In this document: positions 1 through 12,036 of the stretch, piece by piece | How the letters are laid out: each line of letters begins with the position of its first letter | How positions within the stretch are numbered: the stretch's first letter is position 1 | From: Venturia oleaginea | Lineage: Eukaryota > Ascomycota > Dothideomycetes > Venturiales > Venturiaceae | Direction: 5' to 3' | Assembly: GCA_013176395.1 (NCBI GenBank) | Contig: JABMLP010000022.1 | Location: forward strand, 434,001-498,000 | Length of the DNA: 64,000 bases | Translations under genes and position numbers: made by a program | Notes under the pieces: generated by a model | What the model was told of the DNA's origin: nothing | Seen by the model: the letters and a program-made list of their open reading frames with translations, nothing else | Database searches by the model: none

Positions 1-161
1 CTTACGGCATAGTGGTGTTGTTGCTGAGCGGGTGAGCCGTACTGATTGTACTTCTGTTGCTGGGCGTGCACAGGTGAGACGTTCGTCGTGGGCTCTGCGT
101 TGTTCGCTCGTGCCTGCTTGCCGTGGCGGATAAAGTTCTTGAGATTCTGTATGGTACTCAT
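1..161 (-). CDS. N-terminus of probable Srk1/Rck2-type (MAPKAP-like) Ser/Thr kinase, partial
   Basis: Reading the minus strand from the ATG at 161 gives 53 codons that run off the window edge. The peptide starts MSTIQNLKNFIRHGKQAR and then becomes Gln/Tyr/His-rich. From memory this opening resembles the conserved N-terminus of filamentous-fungal calcium/calmodulin-dependent-like kinases of the Srk1/Rck2 group, which act downstream of the stress MAPK Sty1/Hog1. No kinase domain lies in the window, so the call rests only on this N-terminal tag. The bases at the edge read GTAAG after codon 52, so an intron may begin there. The next gene-like feature upstream is a tRNA more than 1.6 kb away, so the promoter and leader lie in 162-1784. 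Confidence 0.45.
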   Translation of the reverse strand, partial: MSTIQNLKNFIRHGKQARANNAEPTTNVSPVHAQQQKYNQYGSPAQQQHHYAV

Positions 162-1784
162 GATTTAGCTGGGTTGGGTGACTGGGAGTGGATGGTATTG
201 TAGGCAGAGGCAAAAGAGAAGGTGCTGGTTGCTGGTGACAAATAATACGTCAACGTTCTCTGAGAACAACACCAAGTGTTTTGGTAGAGTGCGACTATGT
301 GGGAAGACGGTAGGGAGGTGTTGTGAGGAATTGGGAATTGGAGTGAGTGGGAATTGGGGATATTGCAACGATGAACGCTGTCAACGTGTGGAAGGAAGTT
401 TGGGCGCTCGATGACGCAGTTGGCGCTGGCGCGAACCCTTCGTCATACGAATCTGATATGGAACGTCCCTCTGCTTCGACAGTGCACAGGAGAGACGTAT
501 CTTACCTGTTCTTCCACGCCAGTCAGTGCTTGCCTGCTGTCCTTGGTTTGTCCACGAAGACTGAACCATTGACGCACTCGACGCACACTGAAAACACGAT
601 GGGAAGACTGGGAAGACAAGGTTTTGCACCCGTGGGTGTCTTGGCAAATATGCAGAAATTACTCTTACCTCGATAACTGCCATTTTCTGCTCTGGCCGGG
701 GTCCCTGAAATCCGTGAGGGCCTGTATCTTCCCTGTGATTCGGTGTTCAACTGCTGGAGTCGTCAATTCGTTTTCTCCCAATGGCGAGCTAAGATCAAAT
801 TATCGCCCTGGATACAGGACCAAACACGAACAACTTCTGGCAAGATTCTTTTCCAGCGTGCCAAAAGTATCGTGATATCCGAAGAACGGCAAGGCAAGGT
901 TGACGTACCGACTGTGCTCTGCCGTTTTGATGCGGTGACGTTGGAGGTCGTGAGATTGAGGCAGCGTCCAATCAACGCTGCTGATCTGTGAGACGCCTTC
1001 TCGATGATGTAGGATCACTGGCCAGGGAAGGGAGGAGGGCTGAAACGATGGTCTATCTATGTAAGGGAGTGAGGGAGATGTGTGCGGATCAACAGTAAGT
1101 AGATGCCGGGTGACGAACGAGATCAGGTGTAGAGAAGCAAGACTTCAAGAACAGGGAGGAGACAGCGGCGCAGAAAAAGGAGTTCGCACTTCGCAATGTT
1201 TTGCAGGCGGCGGCAGTGAAAAGGGCCGGACCCGCCGTAAGGTCTCTTGCTAGCCATGTCCTTGCAAAGCAGAATACACTTCCATCTTGCACCATTCGAC
1301 TCAACGTCAGACGGCTGTACACGTTGCTAGCAGCCTCAAAGGGGCTGTATCTATTTCTGTGCCTTCATGGATCGTACGTCTACATTGCCGATAAAACAAA
1401 TACCGTATACACGTCATACTTGTTGCTTTCAGGGTCCTGGTGGGGTAATTTGCTAAGCCCACGTTCCCGTTTGGGAAAGACGCGATACAAAGGTACTGCC
1501 CGAATCATTGAAGAACAACTTCAGTGCCATTGACTGCCTGCCAAAAGAGCTCTCTCTATAGCATGCTTTGCAATAATCCTCCGACTGTTAAACCAGCAAT
1601 TGCCCTCGCTACCAACGATGCGCAGCTAAAACCGGACAGAAAGCCGTCATGGCCCAGCGAAAAACATACGATTCAACGGCCCTGCGTCGCTGCATGATCC
1701 TGAGCGTTCAAAATTTCGACATTCGATTCGACCGAGGAGAGTGACTGGTCACACACTGCATACGGGCAAAAAGAAGTCAAGTGT
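162..1784. other. Intergenic; kinase promoter/leader
   Basis: No open frame here has protein-like composition or credible splice partners on either strand. The part next to the kinase start is purine-rich on the plus strand (GGGAATTGG-type runs near 325-360). It is probably the 5' leader and promoter of the minus-strand kinase gene. I see no repeat or RNA gene until the tRNA at 1785. Confidence 0.5.
1768..1772 (-). terminator. Pol III terminator of tRNA-Lys
   Basis: A run of five T on the minus strand, 12 bases past the tRNA 3' end, is the standard RNA polymerase III stop signal. Confidence 0.6.
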
Positions 1785-1867
1785 CGCCCACGGAGAGACT
1801 TGAACTCTCAACATTGAGATCTCAGTTCCTAAAAGTCTCACGCTCTAGCCAATTGTGCCACGCGGAG
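1785..1867 (-). tRNA. tRNA-Lys(TTT) with a 9-base intron; acceptor end slightly degenerate
   Basis: The minus strand folds as a tRNA. The D arm is GCAC-AATTGGCTA-GAGC. The anticodon stem is TGAGA/TCTCA around a loop carrying TTT, with a 9-base insertion (GGAACTGAG) after base 37, the normal place for a nuclear tRNA intron. The T arm is GAGAG-TTCAAGT-CTCTC. The A box (TGGCACAATTGG) and a usable B box are present, and a TTTTT pol III stop follows 12 bases downstream. Lys is supported by the anticodon and by the TGAGACTnTTA anticodon arm typical of eukaryotic tRNA-Lys. The acceptor 5' strand CTCCGCG against 3' CGTGGGC gives a C-C mismatch at 1:72 and a wobble at 2:71. It may therefore be a working gene with a weak end, or an early pseudogene. 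Confidence 0.8.
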
Positions 1868-4317
1868 TTATACGGCCATTAACCTAGAAGATCTGAAGTG
1901 CTTGAATCGTTGCCAAAAACACTTGTTTGGGTGAGCATGCTTGTCAGTTTGTTCATGTCGTGCAGAAACTGAGATCTAGTGGGGCTCTGCTTAAGTGGCT
2001 GGCTAGGCTGAAATTTGGAAGGCCCCTATTGGCTCTCGTTCATGGCTTCGTTTACTTGCGTGCCCCAGGTTAGTTTCAACAACGAATGAAAATGTCACGG
2101 GAGCGATAGAGGTAGTTGTAAAGCACGTTGACGAGTGTTTAGCCGTACTAGCTATGAGCGAGCGTGATAGAAGTCAAACGGTATTATCTTTCTAAGAGTC
2201 AAGACATTGCGTGAAGAATCTAAGCACAGTGGAGGAATCGCGAGGTAGGTAAGGGATTCCTCGGTTTGTGCGCTAGAATCACGTGTATACCAGTTCATGG
2301 TAACACTCTCAGTGTCACTCCGTGACAGAAAACAGCCCTCTAGTAGGGTTGATTCGCCAATCATTGGCTTTCATCTTGTCCATCAGCTTATCAACCAATC
2401 GATACCATCTTTTGTGCCGGACGATAAATTCACCCATAAAATTTTCATCCTGATTAAGTCGTACGAGACTACCACTGCCTTGATCACAACCATAGATTCG
2501 AGAATTTGCATCAGGAAAAGAGTCTCCGGCGATGAAGTGTAGCCATGTCACCCAACCAAGATATGCGTTTGTATCTTACCAAGGCGATGATATTTGTGAA
2601 GACACAATCCCCATCTCTCGTAAGATTACCTACACTTTGTAATTTCTCATTGCCGTAAAATTCCAACACTCCAACTTGTCTATGTTATCCCACCATTCAA
2701 GGAAGCCCCCAATCTGAAGACCACGCATAGCCACAAAGTCGCACGATACCTCGTATTTTTCGTCTTTTGTGGGAACGCCATTCTCAGCTTTCAGGACTGT
2801 TATGGACATTACCAGAACCTCCATGAATAATTGTTGTCGTAGTGAGCCTTCCTTTTTCATCCATTGAAGTTTGTGATGGTGAGACTTTTTCTGAACCTTG
2901 ATAAGCCGAGACATAGAAATCCTGTTGAGCTATGCTCGAGTGCGGGCTTCGATATATTCAAGATGGCTCATCAGGATGCACGTCCAAGGGCATTTGAGAT
3001 TTTAACCTCATATGAGCATTTAAAGAGAGCTTTGAGGTGAAATGGTGTTCTTCAGAGGTCGGCGCGTGAAGATGGGACGTGTCAAAGTCGGTCGCATTGA
3101 TGACTGGACGAGCCGTGTTAAATTGGCTTGGTTGGAGGTCCGACTCACAACCTAGACGTACAAGCTTACAATTTTTGTTTTATGGAGAGTCTCTAGCAGT
3201 GGCTAGACTTAGTAGTGGAGTAGGGATAGAAGTTGGGGTAGCATAGAACCTCTTTAAATGCAACACTCTCCCAATGAGCTCGATATCGATGTCGATGGAT
3301 GTTTGGATTTTGGAGGGGCAATTTTGCTAGAGATTTATCGATATCAATCACAGTTCGAGAGCGCCGCACGAAAGTAACTTGTATATTTAGGTAGATCTCA
3401 GTGGACATCAATTGATGGACTAAATGTGGTAGGCTGAACTTCAGCCTCGTTATAGAAGCCTATTATTATTATTATCAACTTGACTCTTCCAGTGAGAGTG
3501 ATCGATGCCCACTGAAAACAAATGTGAGAGGAGAGGGGTACACTGTTGTTATTTGATACTCTCCCACATTCGATTTTCCATGGGCCAAAATGAAGTTGAA
3601 CTTGTTAGGGATTGCGAAGGCATTGCGAAGGCATTCGAAGGCATTGTATGACCACCTGCATGGACGACAAACAGCGATATCCGTAATTATCTGGGCTGAG
3701 GCGCATGTGTGGATGAGATCTGTAATACAACACCAAAACCTCCCAAAAGCCCAGCAAGTCGCTCAGCCAGAAAATAATTAAATGATATTCTCAGAAAAGC
3801 CTCCAATGTTCTTCCATTCCCACACCCAAGATTTCCATCTGTCCCACGATGTATGGATAAGTTGATGCCATAGCTCCAGCTCTATTCACGCTTACTTGTT
3901 CTCACCTTGTCCATCCGGCCAGTAAGTTCAATTATTACCTTCCAAATCGCTAGTGCATTTCTTCTCCTTGTAAGTTCAAAGGCGCTGTAGCCTAATATCG
4001 TGCACAATGTTCCTGTTTACTAAAACAGGGTGGATCTCACTGAGGAAGAAACACTGCAAGGCAATATGCTTGAGATCGCAACAATGTTGATGTCATACAC
4101 GGACAATGTTCACAGTAAATGCCTATACTTGTCGATGCCGATGTATTCTTATCGATCGAGTCCCCAGGGGAACGCTTGCTCTCTTTGCCCTCACATTTTA
4201 ACGAGCGTTCGAAAATCCAACCACTGTACTTGGGAAAAAATTGCTTTCAGGCTCATTTGTATAGCTAAACTCTAAGGATGCCAGCTCATCGAAGACAGAG
4301 GCTGTGCTCAAATTGTG
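1868..4317. other. Intergenic, 2.4 kb, no supportable gene
   Basis: Open frames here are below 100 codons, lack splice partners and do not resemble known proteins. The stretch is mildly AT-rich with several palindromic ATCGAT-type patches (3280-3350). I see no terminal repeats or transposase remains. It could hold decayed sequence related to the relic gene that follows. Confidence 0.45.
3611..3645. repeat. Short tandem repeat, period 11, about 3 copies
   Basis: The unit ATTGCGAAGGC is present twice, followed by a 10-base variant lacking one G and then the start of another copy. Confidence 0.7.
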
Positions 4318-5420
4318 CTAGTGTAGTAGAATTTCCACTCGCGTGTAGGGGACGAATTTATAGTCCATCGATGCCGCCAGTTCCTCGCACTCTTTCTGCA
4401 TCTGTGAAGTCCACCACCGCGGCATACGCCCCGAGTCCTCCATTCCCTCAATGGTGATCTTGAACGACAGCGCCTTGGGCATGATTCGCGGGCGTGGTCG
4501 ATTATTTGACATGACACTATTCAACCACGCCTCGAACATGCCTATCGTGTCCATGTACACCTCTTCGCGATCCAGATTGTTAACTCTTTCCCACTGCCTT
4601 CGAATCGGTTCCACTTGTGGATTTGCCTTCGCAGCTGCCGGGCCTCGTTTCAAGGATGCCACTAGGAACGCAACTTCCGGCTCCAAGTCCTCCCACTTCT
4701 CCCTTGTTGCAATTACTACCTCGCCTGCTCGCACACCGGAGTGCTTCCAATCTGGTGGTAGAAGCGATGTGGTCCTTTTGTATCCCAGCTTCTCGGCTAG
4801 GCGCTCGCACTCCCTTCTAGAATCCTCAGTCCACCATGCAGGCAGATATCCCTTTCGTTCTATCTCCGTTAACTCCTCGGGGAAGGACTCCTTCAAATCT
4901 TCTTAACTTAGAGGTGATTCTGGGTGGTTCTGACGCCAGGCGGTCATGCCTTTGTCGAAAAAATGTACTAGTTCACGATACACATCATCTTTGATTGGAA
5001 GGGCAGACAGTAATTCAGCCGATCTTTCTGCCGTTGTAATCGAGCTCAGCGCACTTGTAATACTCCAAGTCGAGACAAGTTAAGGATATTTTTGGTACGC
5101 TTGAAGTGCTTCAAGCTGGTTAGCGATGCTGACGCGACTGAATTGCAATGTCCATCGTGAAAGTGCATCAAGCACGTTCTGCTGCATTGTTAGCATGACG
5201 AGCCGTGCCCATTTGAGCCATCACGATTATTCTGGCTCTTGGCATTCTCTCCATCCCTATACACAGTAAACCAGTTTACAGAGCTCGCTATGACTATCCA
5301 GGTGAAGCTCATGCTCTGGAGCCGGGTCGAGAAACTCGGGAGATATTGTGGGCGAAGCCAAGCTGCCATGGTTGCTTTAATTCTTCCACTACCCGTCGCT
5401 TTTCGACCACGAGGATCTCT
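4318..5420 (-). pseudogene. Relic of a fungal hypothetical-protein gene with five in-frame stops
   Basis: The last 194 codons (4899-4318) are clean and protein-like, with two copies of a motif LPAWWT / MPRWWT followed by a basic-acidic run (RRECERLAE, QKECEELAA). I associate this pattern, from memory, with fungal MYND-zinc-finger-type hypothetical proteins. The same frame continues upstream with convincing protein text (for example VYRELVHFFDKGMTAWRQ) but is cut by TAA at 4905-4903 and 5082-5080, TGA at 5223-5221, TAA at 5229-5227 and TAG at 5259-5257. Around 5373 the likely frame shifts by one. Every stop could come from a single C-to-T change in CAA, CAG or CGA, mostly in a CpA context, which looks like repeat-induced point mutation. 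The upstream limit is uncertain and no zinc finger could be recovered. It is divergent from the membrane-protein gene at 5735. Confidence 0.6.
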
Positions 5421-5734
5421 TTTGGTGACGGGCAGCCGCCAGACAATCGACGGCACCCAAAGATGAAGGTCTCCAGTGCAGCTGACAGTTATAGTCACTA
5501 AATCGACATTACTCATAATTAGAACCAGAGGAAGCGGGCGTGGCGGGGTCGAATGATGCAGTAGAAACCAAGGCAGGCAGTCAAATGACTTCACCCTGAA
5601 TGTGGACTCGAGAACCTGTTTGAGCAATGAATACCCAGACTTCGCTACCTCTCTCCCACTTCACCATTGTACCCGTCCTTTTTTCTTACTTTAATTCGCC
5701 AGTAAAGGCTGCCATCCACACCCCGTACGCAGTA

Positions 5735-6582
5735 ATGCCTGAAGAAAATCACGTAAGTAATCTTAACATCGTATCTCACCAACTCAACATCATCTAAATC
5801 CATATCAGACCCTCCTCCCATCCAACTCGCACTGGTTCTCCGGCCCAAGTCTAAGCGAAAGTCCCATCCTCGACTTACTAAACTACCCCGAAAAGCAAGA
5901 GCGCGACCGCCTCACAGACCAATGGCGCGACCACAAACTAAAAGAGCTAAATTTCGTAGGCATAGTGGTAAGTAAGACCAAACCGACAGTATTCATTCGA
6001 TAAAAGGGAGCCCCCCGTTAACAAATCCCCCAGGCAGCCCTCTTGACAGGCTGTCTAACAAGCACCGGCTCATGGCCAAACTTTATCCCAGGAGGCGAAG
6101 CACAACCATGGCAAGTCCGTACCTGCTGGTACGTGGGCATAATATTCGGCCTCACGTCCATCCTAGCAGCAGCAGATCAAACGATCCGTCTACACCGAAT
6201 ATCAGCGCATAGAAAGGCTCCCAGGCGAATCCGGATTCTCATCCGAGGCAACGCGAGGACAAAAGGGGGTCAGATTTGGCCTTCGCGCGCTCGGATGTTT
6301 ATCTGGCAACTTCCCGTTTTCTTCCTCTCGTGCGCAGCTGTTGCTATGATGACCGGTATCTGGATCCTAGTCTGGACAGCAACAAGGGAAAACGGAACGT
6401 TCGTGTGGAAGGAGAATGCAAAGGTAAGTGCCTCGCTCCATCAAGTCCACCAAGTCCTAACTTTCTTTCTCAAGAGTGCCGTCGTCTTCACTGTAATCAC
6501 AGGTTTGGTCGGTATCGTTTTCTTCTGGGCTCAAGCGCTGCTGCACGCTCCTGTCCATGACGAAGACGACGGATATGAGTAG
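5735..6582 (+). CDS. Small four-helix membrane protein, unknown function
   Basis: Four exons: 5735-5752, 5809-5967, 6034-6423, 6475-6582, giving 224 residues. The first exon is only 18 bases (MPEENH). All introns have GTAAGT donors and AG acceptors, and introns 2 and 3 have GTTAAC/CCTAAC branch points. The third intron is 51 bases and in frame, so its retention would insert 17 residues without a stop. The product has about four hydrophobic helices: near residues 56-72, 85-105, 145-170, and 190-212 after splicing. The N-terminus is soluble with a charged stretch (EKQERDRLTDQWRDHK), the loop after helix 2 is basic, and the tail is acidic (HDEDDGYE). I do not recognise the family. The intron positions and hydrophobic pattern make a real gene likely. 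Confidence 0.75.
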
Positions 6583-7388
6583 AGTCTCTTATTTTCCTGA
6601 AATTGACTGGGAAATACACCAAAGGTGGCGTTTTCGACAGCACAAACTTCCAAAATTATTTATAGGCTTACAGACTTTGTGAAGTTTCACTGCTTCGTCC
6701 ACAAACCTAATCACTCCTCCTTTACAGCTGCCAAACCAGCCAACGCCGGCGCTTTCTGGATGGTGTTCTTAGCCTGTTCTGCCTATCGGTATGGAAAAGG
6801 ATAAGAACAAAGATCATCCCCATCTTTTTGGAGGGCATGTCGTGACTAGCAGTACAGGACAGGCAGATCTTGAGTGATTCGCTACTTAATCCCCACTAAA
6901 AAGGGTTTCCACATTTTATCGCCCCGTAATGGTTGATTCGCCGCCGGAAACAATTCCAGGGGAACCTGTTCGGGTCTAATGATCTATATACATATCGAAC
7001 ATATCCGGAAATGTATCAGGATCGATCCAAACCCTAGGGAGTCGAAATCAAGTTTCTAAGCATCACAGTGACTCTACGAGAGACTGGGCTCGTAAGGTAG
7101 GATATCTTCGTTCTCGAATTTTTACTACCCATCTAGTTCCCTTAAAAGAGCTTTCAAGTATCCCATCGCGCAAGATGCAGTATATATGATGCTCTTTCCA
7201 AGAGTAATCTCATTCCATCCACCCCCATGCTTTGTCGGTTAGTAAAACGCCTACTTTCCATGCAAATGCTGCTACCGGACCTTAATCTGTATCCGTTTCG
7301 TACAAGTAGACAAGAAAGCGAAAGGCGACGCCGCGCTCCATGAAATATCCAAAACCCGCCTGCTTAAATCCATGCAATTGTCATAACA
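6583..7388. other. Intergenic between convergent genes
   Basis: An 806-base spacer between the plus-strand membrane protein and the minus-strand Flc gene, so it holds two 3' ends. AT-rich patches at 6640-6665 and 6890-7000 could carry polyadenylation signals. No open frame or repeat is supportable. Confidence 0.5.
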
Positions 7389-10300
7389 TCATTTTTCCAT
7401 CACTGCCACCTTTTCAGGATCCTCGTCGATGCTTTCGCTTGGTTTGTGGGTCTTAACCAGTCGACTTCGTGCCCTCAGTAAACTGCCACCCGGACTCATG
7501 GGTGAAGGCGGAGCAACAGCAGTCGCATCGTCCCGCAAACTCGGACTTCTCGTCACGATAGTATTGAGCGGACTGGGTATCCTCTTCGCATTATCAGGCG
7601 TTTTGGGTTTCGGCCAAGAATTGACAGGCGTACCACTCGACGAAGGCACCCTGATGCCATCAAAGGCTGCACTTGCTGGCCGACTCACGGGTGGACTTAT
7701 TGGTGCGGTCTTGTACGTGGAGGGTGAGTCTGTTCTGGAAGGAAATCCCGCACCTGCAACGTCAGCCAAACTTTGTCTTCCAGATACGTTCTGTCCAACG
7801 CTGTCAAGACTAGCATAATAGTCCAAACCGCCGTGGGAACTAGCCCTGGACATCATGGACCCTGTCCGTACAACGCCGCCATTTTCACCAAGTGGTGTTC
7901 CCGTACCTGCAGTGTATGGTCTGTTGTTGTCGTGAAGATCTCTTGTGCTCCATGAGCCGCGGTGAACGCGTGCTGCGTAGAGCAGATTTGATGAGCTGAA
8001 TCGCGATCCCACACTTGTAGCTCGCGAGGCACGATTGCCCAGTAGCACGTCTTCTGAGGCGCCGTATATGCTTCCAAGCTGTGTTTGAGATACGCGTGGA
8101 TCTTGCAAAATTTCTGCCTGGAATTCTGCATCTTCATCTTCGATCTTGGGAGCCCGTTTGACAGAGTTGACAGAAAAGTATGGGCCCTTGGGCTCTTCAG
8201 GTGGTGGCGTTGGCGGCTTCGGCAGCGGTGGAACATCAGCTACAACTCGATCGAGATGACTGAAGTAGCGTTCGCGGATGGGGATCCATCGACGTGGTTT
8301 GATTTCCTCCCTGTGTCTGGTGATGGAGAAGTAGCTCGAGATAGCACTGAGCACGATACAAATCAGCAACGCGATCGTCAGGAAACCCTGGACTACGATG
8401 ATGACAACGCCGATAACAGTCGTGGGGATTCTGGCAAGGTTGAAGCTGACGTCGAAGGCTGCTGAGAGCGCAACACACACGATCTTACTGAAGCCGAGAA
8501 TGTATATCACGAGGACATTGAGTCTCTGTCCCTCAAATGGTTTGAGCTTGACGATGCCCAAGAATGCAATGAACTCAATGACGAGCAGGAAGAAGACCTG
8601 AACCATGGGGTGACCCGAAGCGCCGGCAAGGACAGCTGCTCGTATGAATTCATAGACGATCCATACAGCGAAAAACCACCACTTAGTACGTCGGTACCGT
8701 GAGGCCAACCATCCAAACTTCTTGATGTATTCTTCGTCATCATGAACTGACTGTGCAGTGTCCTCACCGACATGGGAGATCTTCCATCCTGGTAAAGAGC
8801 TAGAGAAAACCTTCTCAGGTTGATCCCGGACGTCACTCTCATGATGGAGTGTGTACCATGGGATGACCTTGAGTACCTTTCTTCGCTCTAACAGAATTCG
8901 ATCGGGCTTGATTTGAAAGCTGCCGACGCGTAGACGGTAGTAGCAGGCATAGGCGCAGATTCCAATGATGCCGACGAAGAAGATAACAAAGACGATGGCG
9001 GCGATGGCCATGACACTGGCTGCTCCACCATATGAAAATTGGAAGATGGTAAAGAACATGATCATGAAGAAAGCGATGAAGCATGTTCGCAACAGCGCCA
9101 GGGCCATGTATCCCTTCCAGTGAGCACGGAAAAGGTTGAAGCGCTGGGTCTTGACAATCTTGAGTTTGCAGAGCAGATCCAGAGCAAACTTGAACAAGAC
9201 AACGCTGCCGCCAACGATTAATATCAGAATGAGAAACCAGAGGAAGCCTGTGAGGAAGGCGTTCGAGGCTGGAATCATCTCCTCAGACAAGGTTCCCGCA
9301 AAGCCAGAGTAGTTGCCAGGCAGTGGGAGGCCAGCACGGACAGGGTCTCCAAACCATCTCGATGCAGAAGTAGAGTTACTGCCAGTGGAAGCGCGTTTAG
9401 CCAAAACGTTGGACAGCGTTCCCTCTAAGGTTCCAACACTGCCATCGCGCTTGTAGATTTTGTGAACGTCGTATCCACCACCCACGCCGCTTTGAGGGGT
9501 ATCAGCTCCAGCAGCTCCGAGATATAATGTGTTTCCGCGTGCTTTGCTTGTCAACCGGTCGATTGAATTTTGCATGCCGGAGGTGTAGATCATGCCCGCG
9601 GACCAGGCATAGTTGCTCCAGAAAGCTACCAAAACGCTGGGGAAGTTCATCGACAGTGCGCCCGTGAAGAAAATATGATGGAACACTGCGAAGACGACCA
9701 GGACAGAAAGCGAGTGAGCGTAGTGTTTCCGCATTGTAGGGATCGTCTCTCCATAGACAGCTGTGGCAAAGGAAGCAAGCAAAGCGATGACGGTGAAGGT
9801 TCCCAAAGTGCTTCCCACGGCGTCCGGGTGGGAAAAGGTGGCACCATTGTTGAGCGTCGCGGCATAACAAGCGACCTCGGATTGCGTGGAATTAGCAAAG
9901 ATACGCAGAATCGCTTGACCTTCGAAATCAGGGATGGTCAGCGCGATGCTCGGGATCAGGGCCACATCAGAAGCACCGAGAGGAATCTGCGCGTTTGCAT
10001 TGATTGACACGTTTTGTTTGGCGGGACACATGCTGTAGATATTGGCCTTGCAAGGGTCGAAAGGAATCTCAAACCGACTCTCTCCATAAGCATATACGCC
10101 AATGTAGACTAGACATGATATTAGCCAAACTCTACACGATCCAAACAAAGTGACTCACTCATAAGAGACTCCCGAACGAAAGTGGTGGATCCTTGGATAT
10201 CAAAGGTGATGGTCATGTTGTCCTTGTAGCTTTCGATCGATTAGCAAAAACTTCTCTTCCTAGCCTTTCTATATAGTAACTCGACTTACTAACTCGCATC

Positions 10301-10522
10301 GAATTTATTGACAGTGATCAGCTTGTTGGGATCGCCCAAACAGTCGCCGAAGTTGCCAGTATACAGTGCCGGCTGTCTGTCGTCTCTGAGGTATAATGCT
10401 GTGCCGTCGGCATTTTGGTATGTGATGGTTTGCACTTTATCGGCTCGCGATTGTGGTAGGATTGTGAGGGTGGTGAGGAGAGACAAAGCCCGGATGGCTG
10501 ATGGAATCGGTAGAAGAAACAT
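7389..10522 (-). CDS. Flc/TRP-like membrane protein (flavin carrier family)
   Basis: Exons on the minus strand: 10522-10290, 10229-10159, 10108-7389, giving 1007 residues. A signal peptide is clear (hydrophobic core to about residue 27). An extracellular ML-like domain follows, with cysteines (FGDCLGD, FDPCKANIYSMCPAK). Next come about nine transmembrane segments with the family pattern FSYGGAASVMAIAAIVFVIFF, KWWFFAVWIVYEFIRA and LKPFEGQRLNVLVIYIL. The cytosolic tail of about 300 residues is Pro/Ser-rich. This matches the fungal Flc1-3 / Pkd2-like TRP family, whose members are tied to FAD handling in the ER, calcium homeostasis and cell-wall integrity. The exact paralogue cannot be named. Introns of 60 and 50 bases were placed by frame continuity (KFDASYYKDNM, RESLMIYIGVYAY). 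Confidence 0.9.
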
Positions 10523-12036
10523 TATGGATATTATTGTTGAATAGGTATTAGGCTGTAGGAGATTTCCTCGCGGAGGGGCTCTCTAGAAGTCGATCCGGGG
10601 TGTCCGGTGGTGGAGTAAGTGTAAGTACACAAGCTTACAGGTGGTCGGTAGGTCAATTTTTTGCGGGTGGAATGTTCTGTACTCCAATTGCGCAATTGAA
10701 GTCTCTCGTGTACGAGGGGAGGTAGAGGGTATTCGGAAGTCCAATCGTTGTTGTAGTAGCGGCGGATATTGCTGTTGTACTGGTGAGTATTGGTGCTTCC
10801 TTCAACACTTCACACGGCGGGTTTGTATCAGGGCTCTCATGATTCTTCGGAAGCGAGTGATTCTTGTGGTTCGTCCCAGGAGCGAGAGTGGGATAGTGAA
10901 GGTGGTAGGATGTGAGGAGGAAGAGTCGGACGTGTTGTGTCTTCAAAGTTGGGAAGTAGTTGAGTTTGCCCGTCGCAAGCGCGAACAGCTCAATGCGCTC
11001 ACCATTCAGCCACAAACGAGGTACTAAAGAGTAGAACTATTGGCCTGGATGCTTCGACCGTTTCTCCTTTGTTTAGGGTGTCCAGTCCAAGATCAACAGC
11101 AATGAGAACACAGTAGTCGTATGCCTTGGGTGAGTCTGGCAGTCTGACTGCTTCAGACTCAATTCCTTCTGTTTCGTCTCATCGTCGACATTCCTCGCCA
11201 TTGGCTACACGCCCTTCCTGACTACAACCCATGTCGGGCGCCTCCGTACACGAGCAACTTCGCGTTAGACCCGAAAGCGATCCCAGCCACACATCACCAT
11301 GATGCCAGTAGCACATCATCGAACCGGACCCTCGATGACAACAATTCCCATACCAGCTTCGCGGGATTAAGAAAAAAGCATCAACTTTCCACTTCCACAG
11401 TAGCCTTCCTCACCCCACAACCATCAACAAAGCGATGAAAATTGTGCATCTGAACATTTCGGATCACGGACGTTAGCCCTGCCGCTGTCATCCGCGCCAA
11501 CATTACCAAGCTTTGCTGATCTCCACACCTCCTACGTGTAGAATCGTGTATGGGTGGCTGGTGAGGGGAACGGAAAACCTGCGACTTCGCATACAAGCTT
11601 ACTGCTTTCGGCATGCACCAGCCTCTCCTAGTGTATGGTAAATTCTAACCATCAATGGCTGTGACAGGAGCGGCACGCGTTTAATTGTTAACATCGACGC
11701 TCTTTGGACGCGTATCCATCTACTAATCCGCCTACTCGGCATCTTGGACAAGCTAAGTGATACACCAGATCCATCTCCTCGCACAAGCCAACCAGGAACA
11801 ACCTCGCTAACCGTGCAGGAACCTCCATCTCCACTTTCGCCAGCAAGTCCGTACACTGCCACCGCTATTGAAGGGTAAAGTGCATGGCGTCTGAGAATAC
11901 GTCGCTCTTCTACTACACGGTAGTTATACATGCCATGCTACGCTCCAAGCCCCGAACCAGAAAATTCTAAAAGGACGCAAGAGCCTTCCTGATTTCTCGG
12001 ATAGGACATTGAATCACACGTCTGCCTCTTGCCACG
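10523..12036. other. Intergenic, 1.5 kb
   Basis: This is the promoter region of the Flc gene and the 3' end of the downstream minus-strand gene. A plus-strand stretch without an ATG is open from about 11150 to 11438 but has no start or splice partner. Nothing else is supportable. Confidence 0.45.

Noticed and set aside
11150..11438. Plus-strand open stretch reading LPDYNPCRAPPYTSNF
   Set aside because: No start codon, no splice partner and no recognised family. Could be chance.
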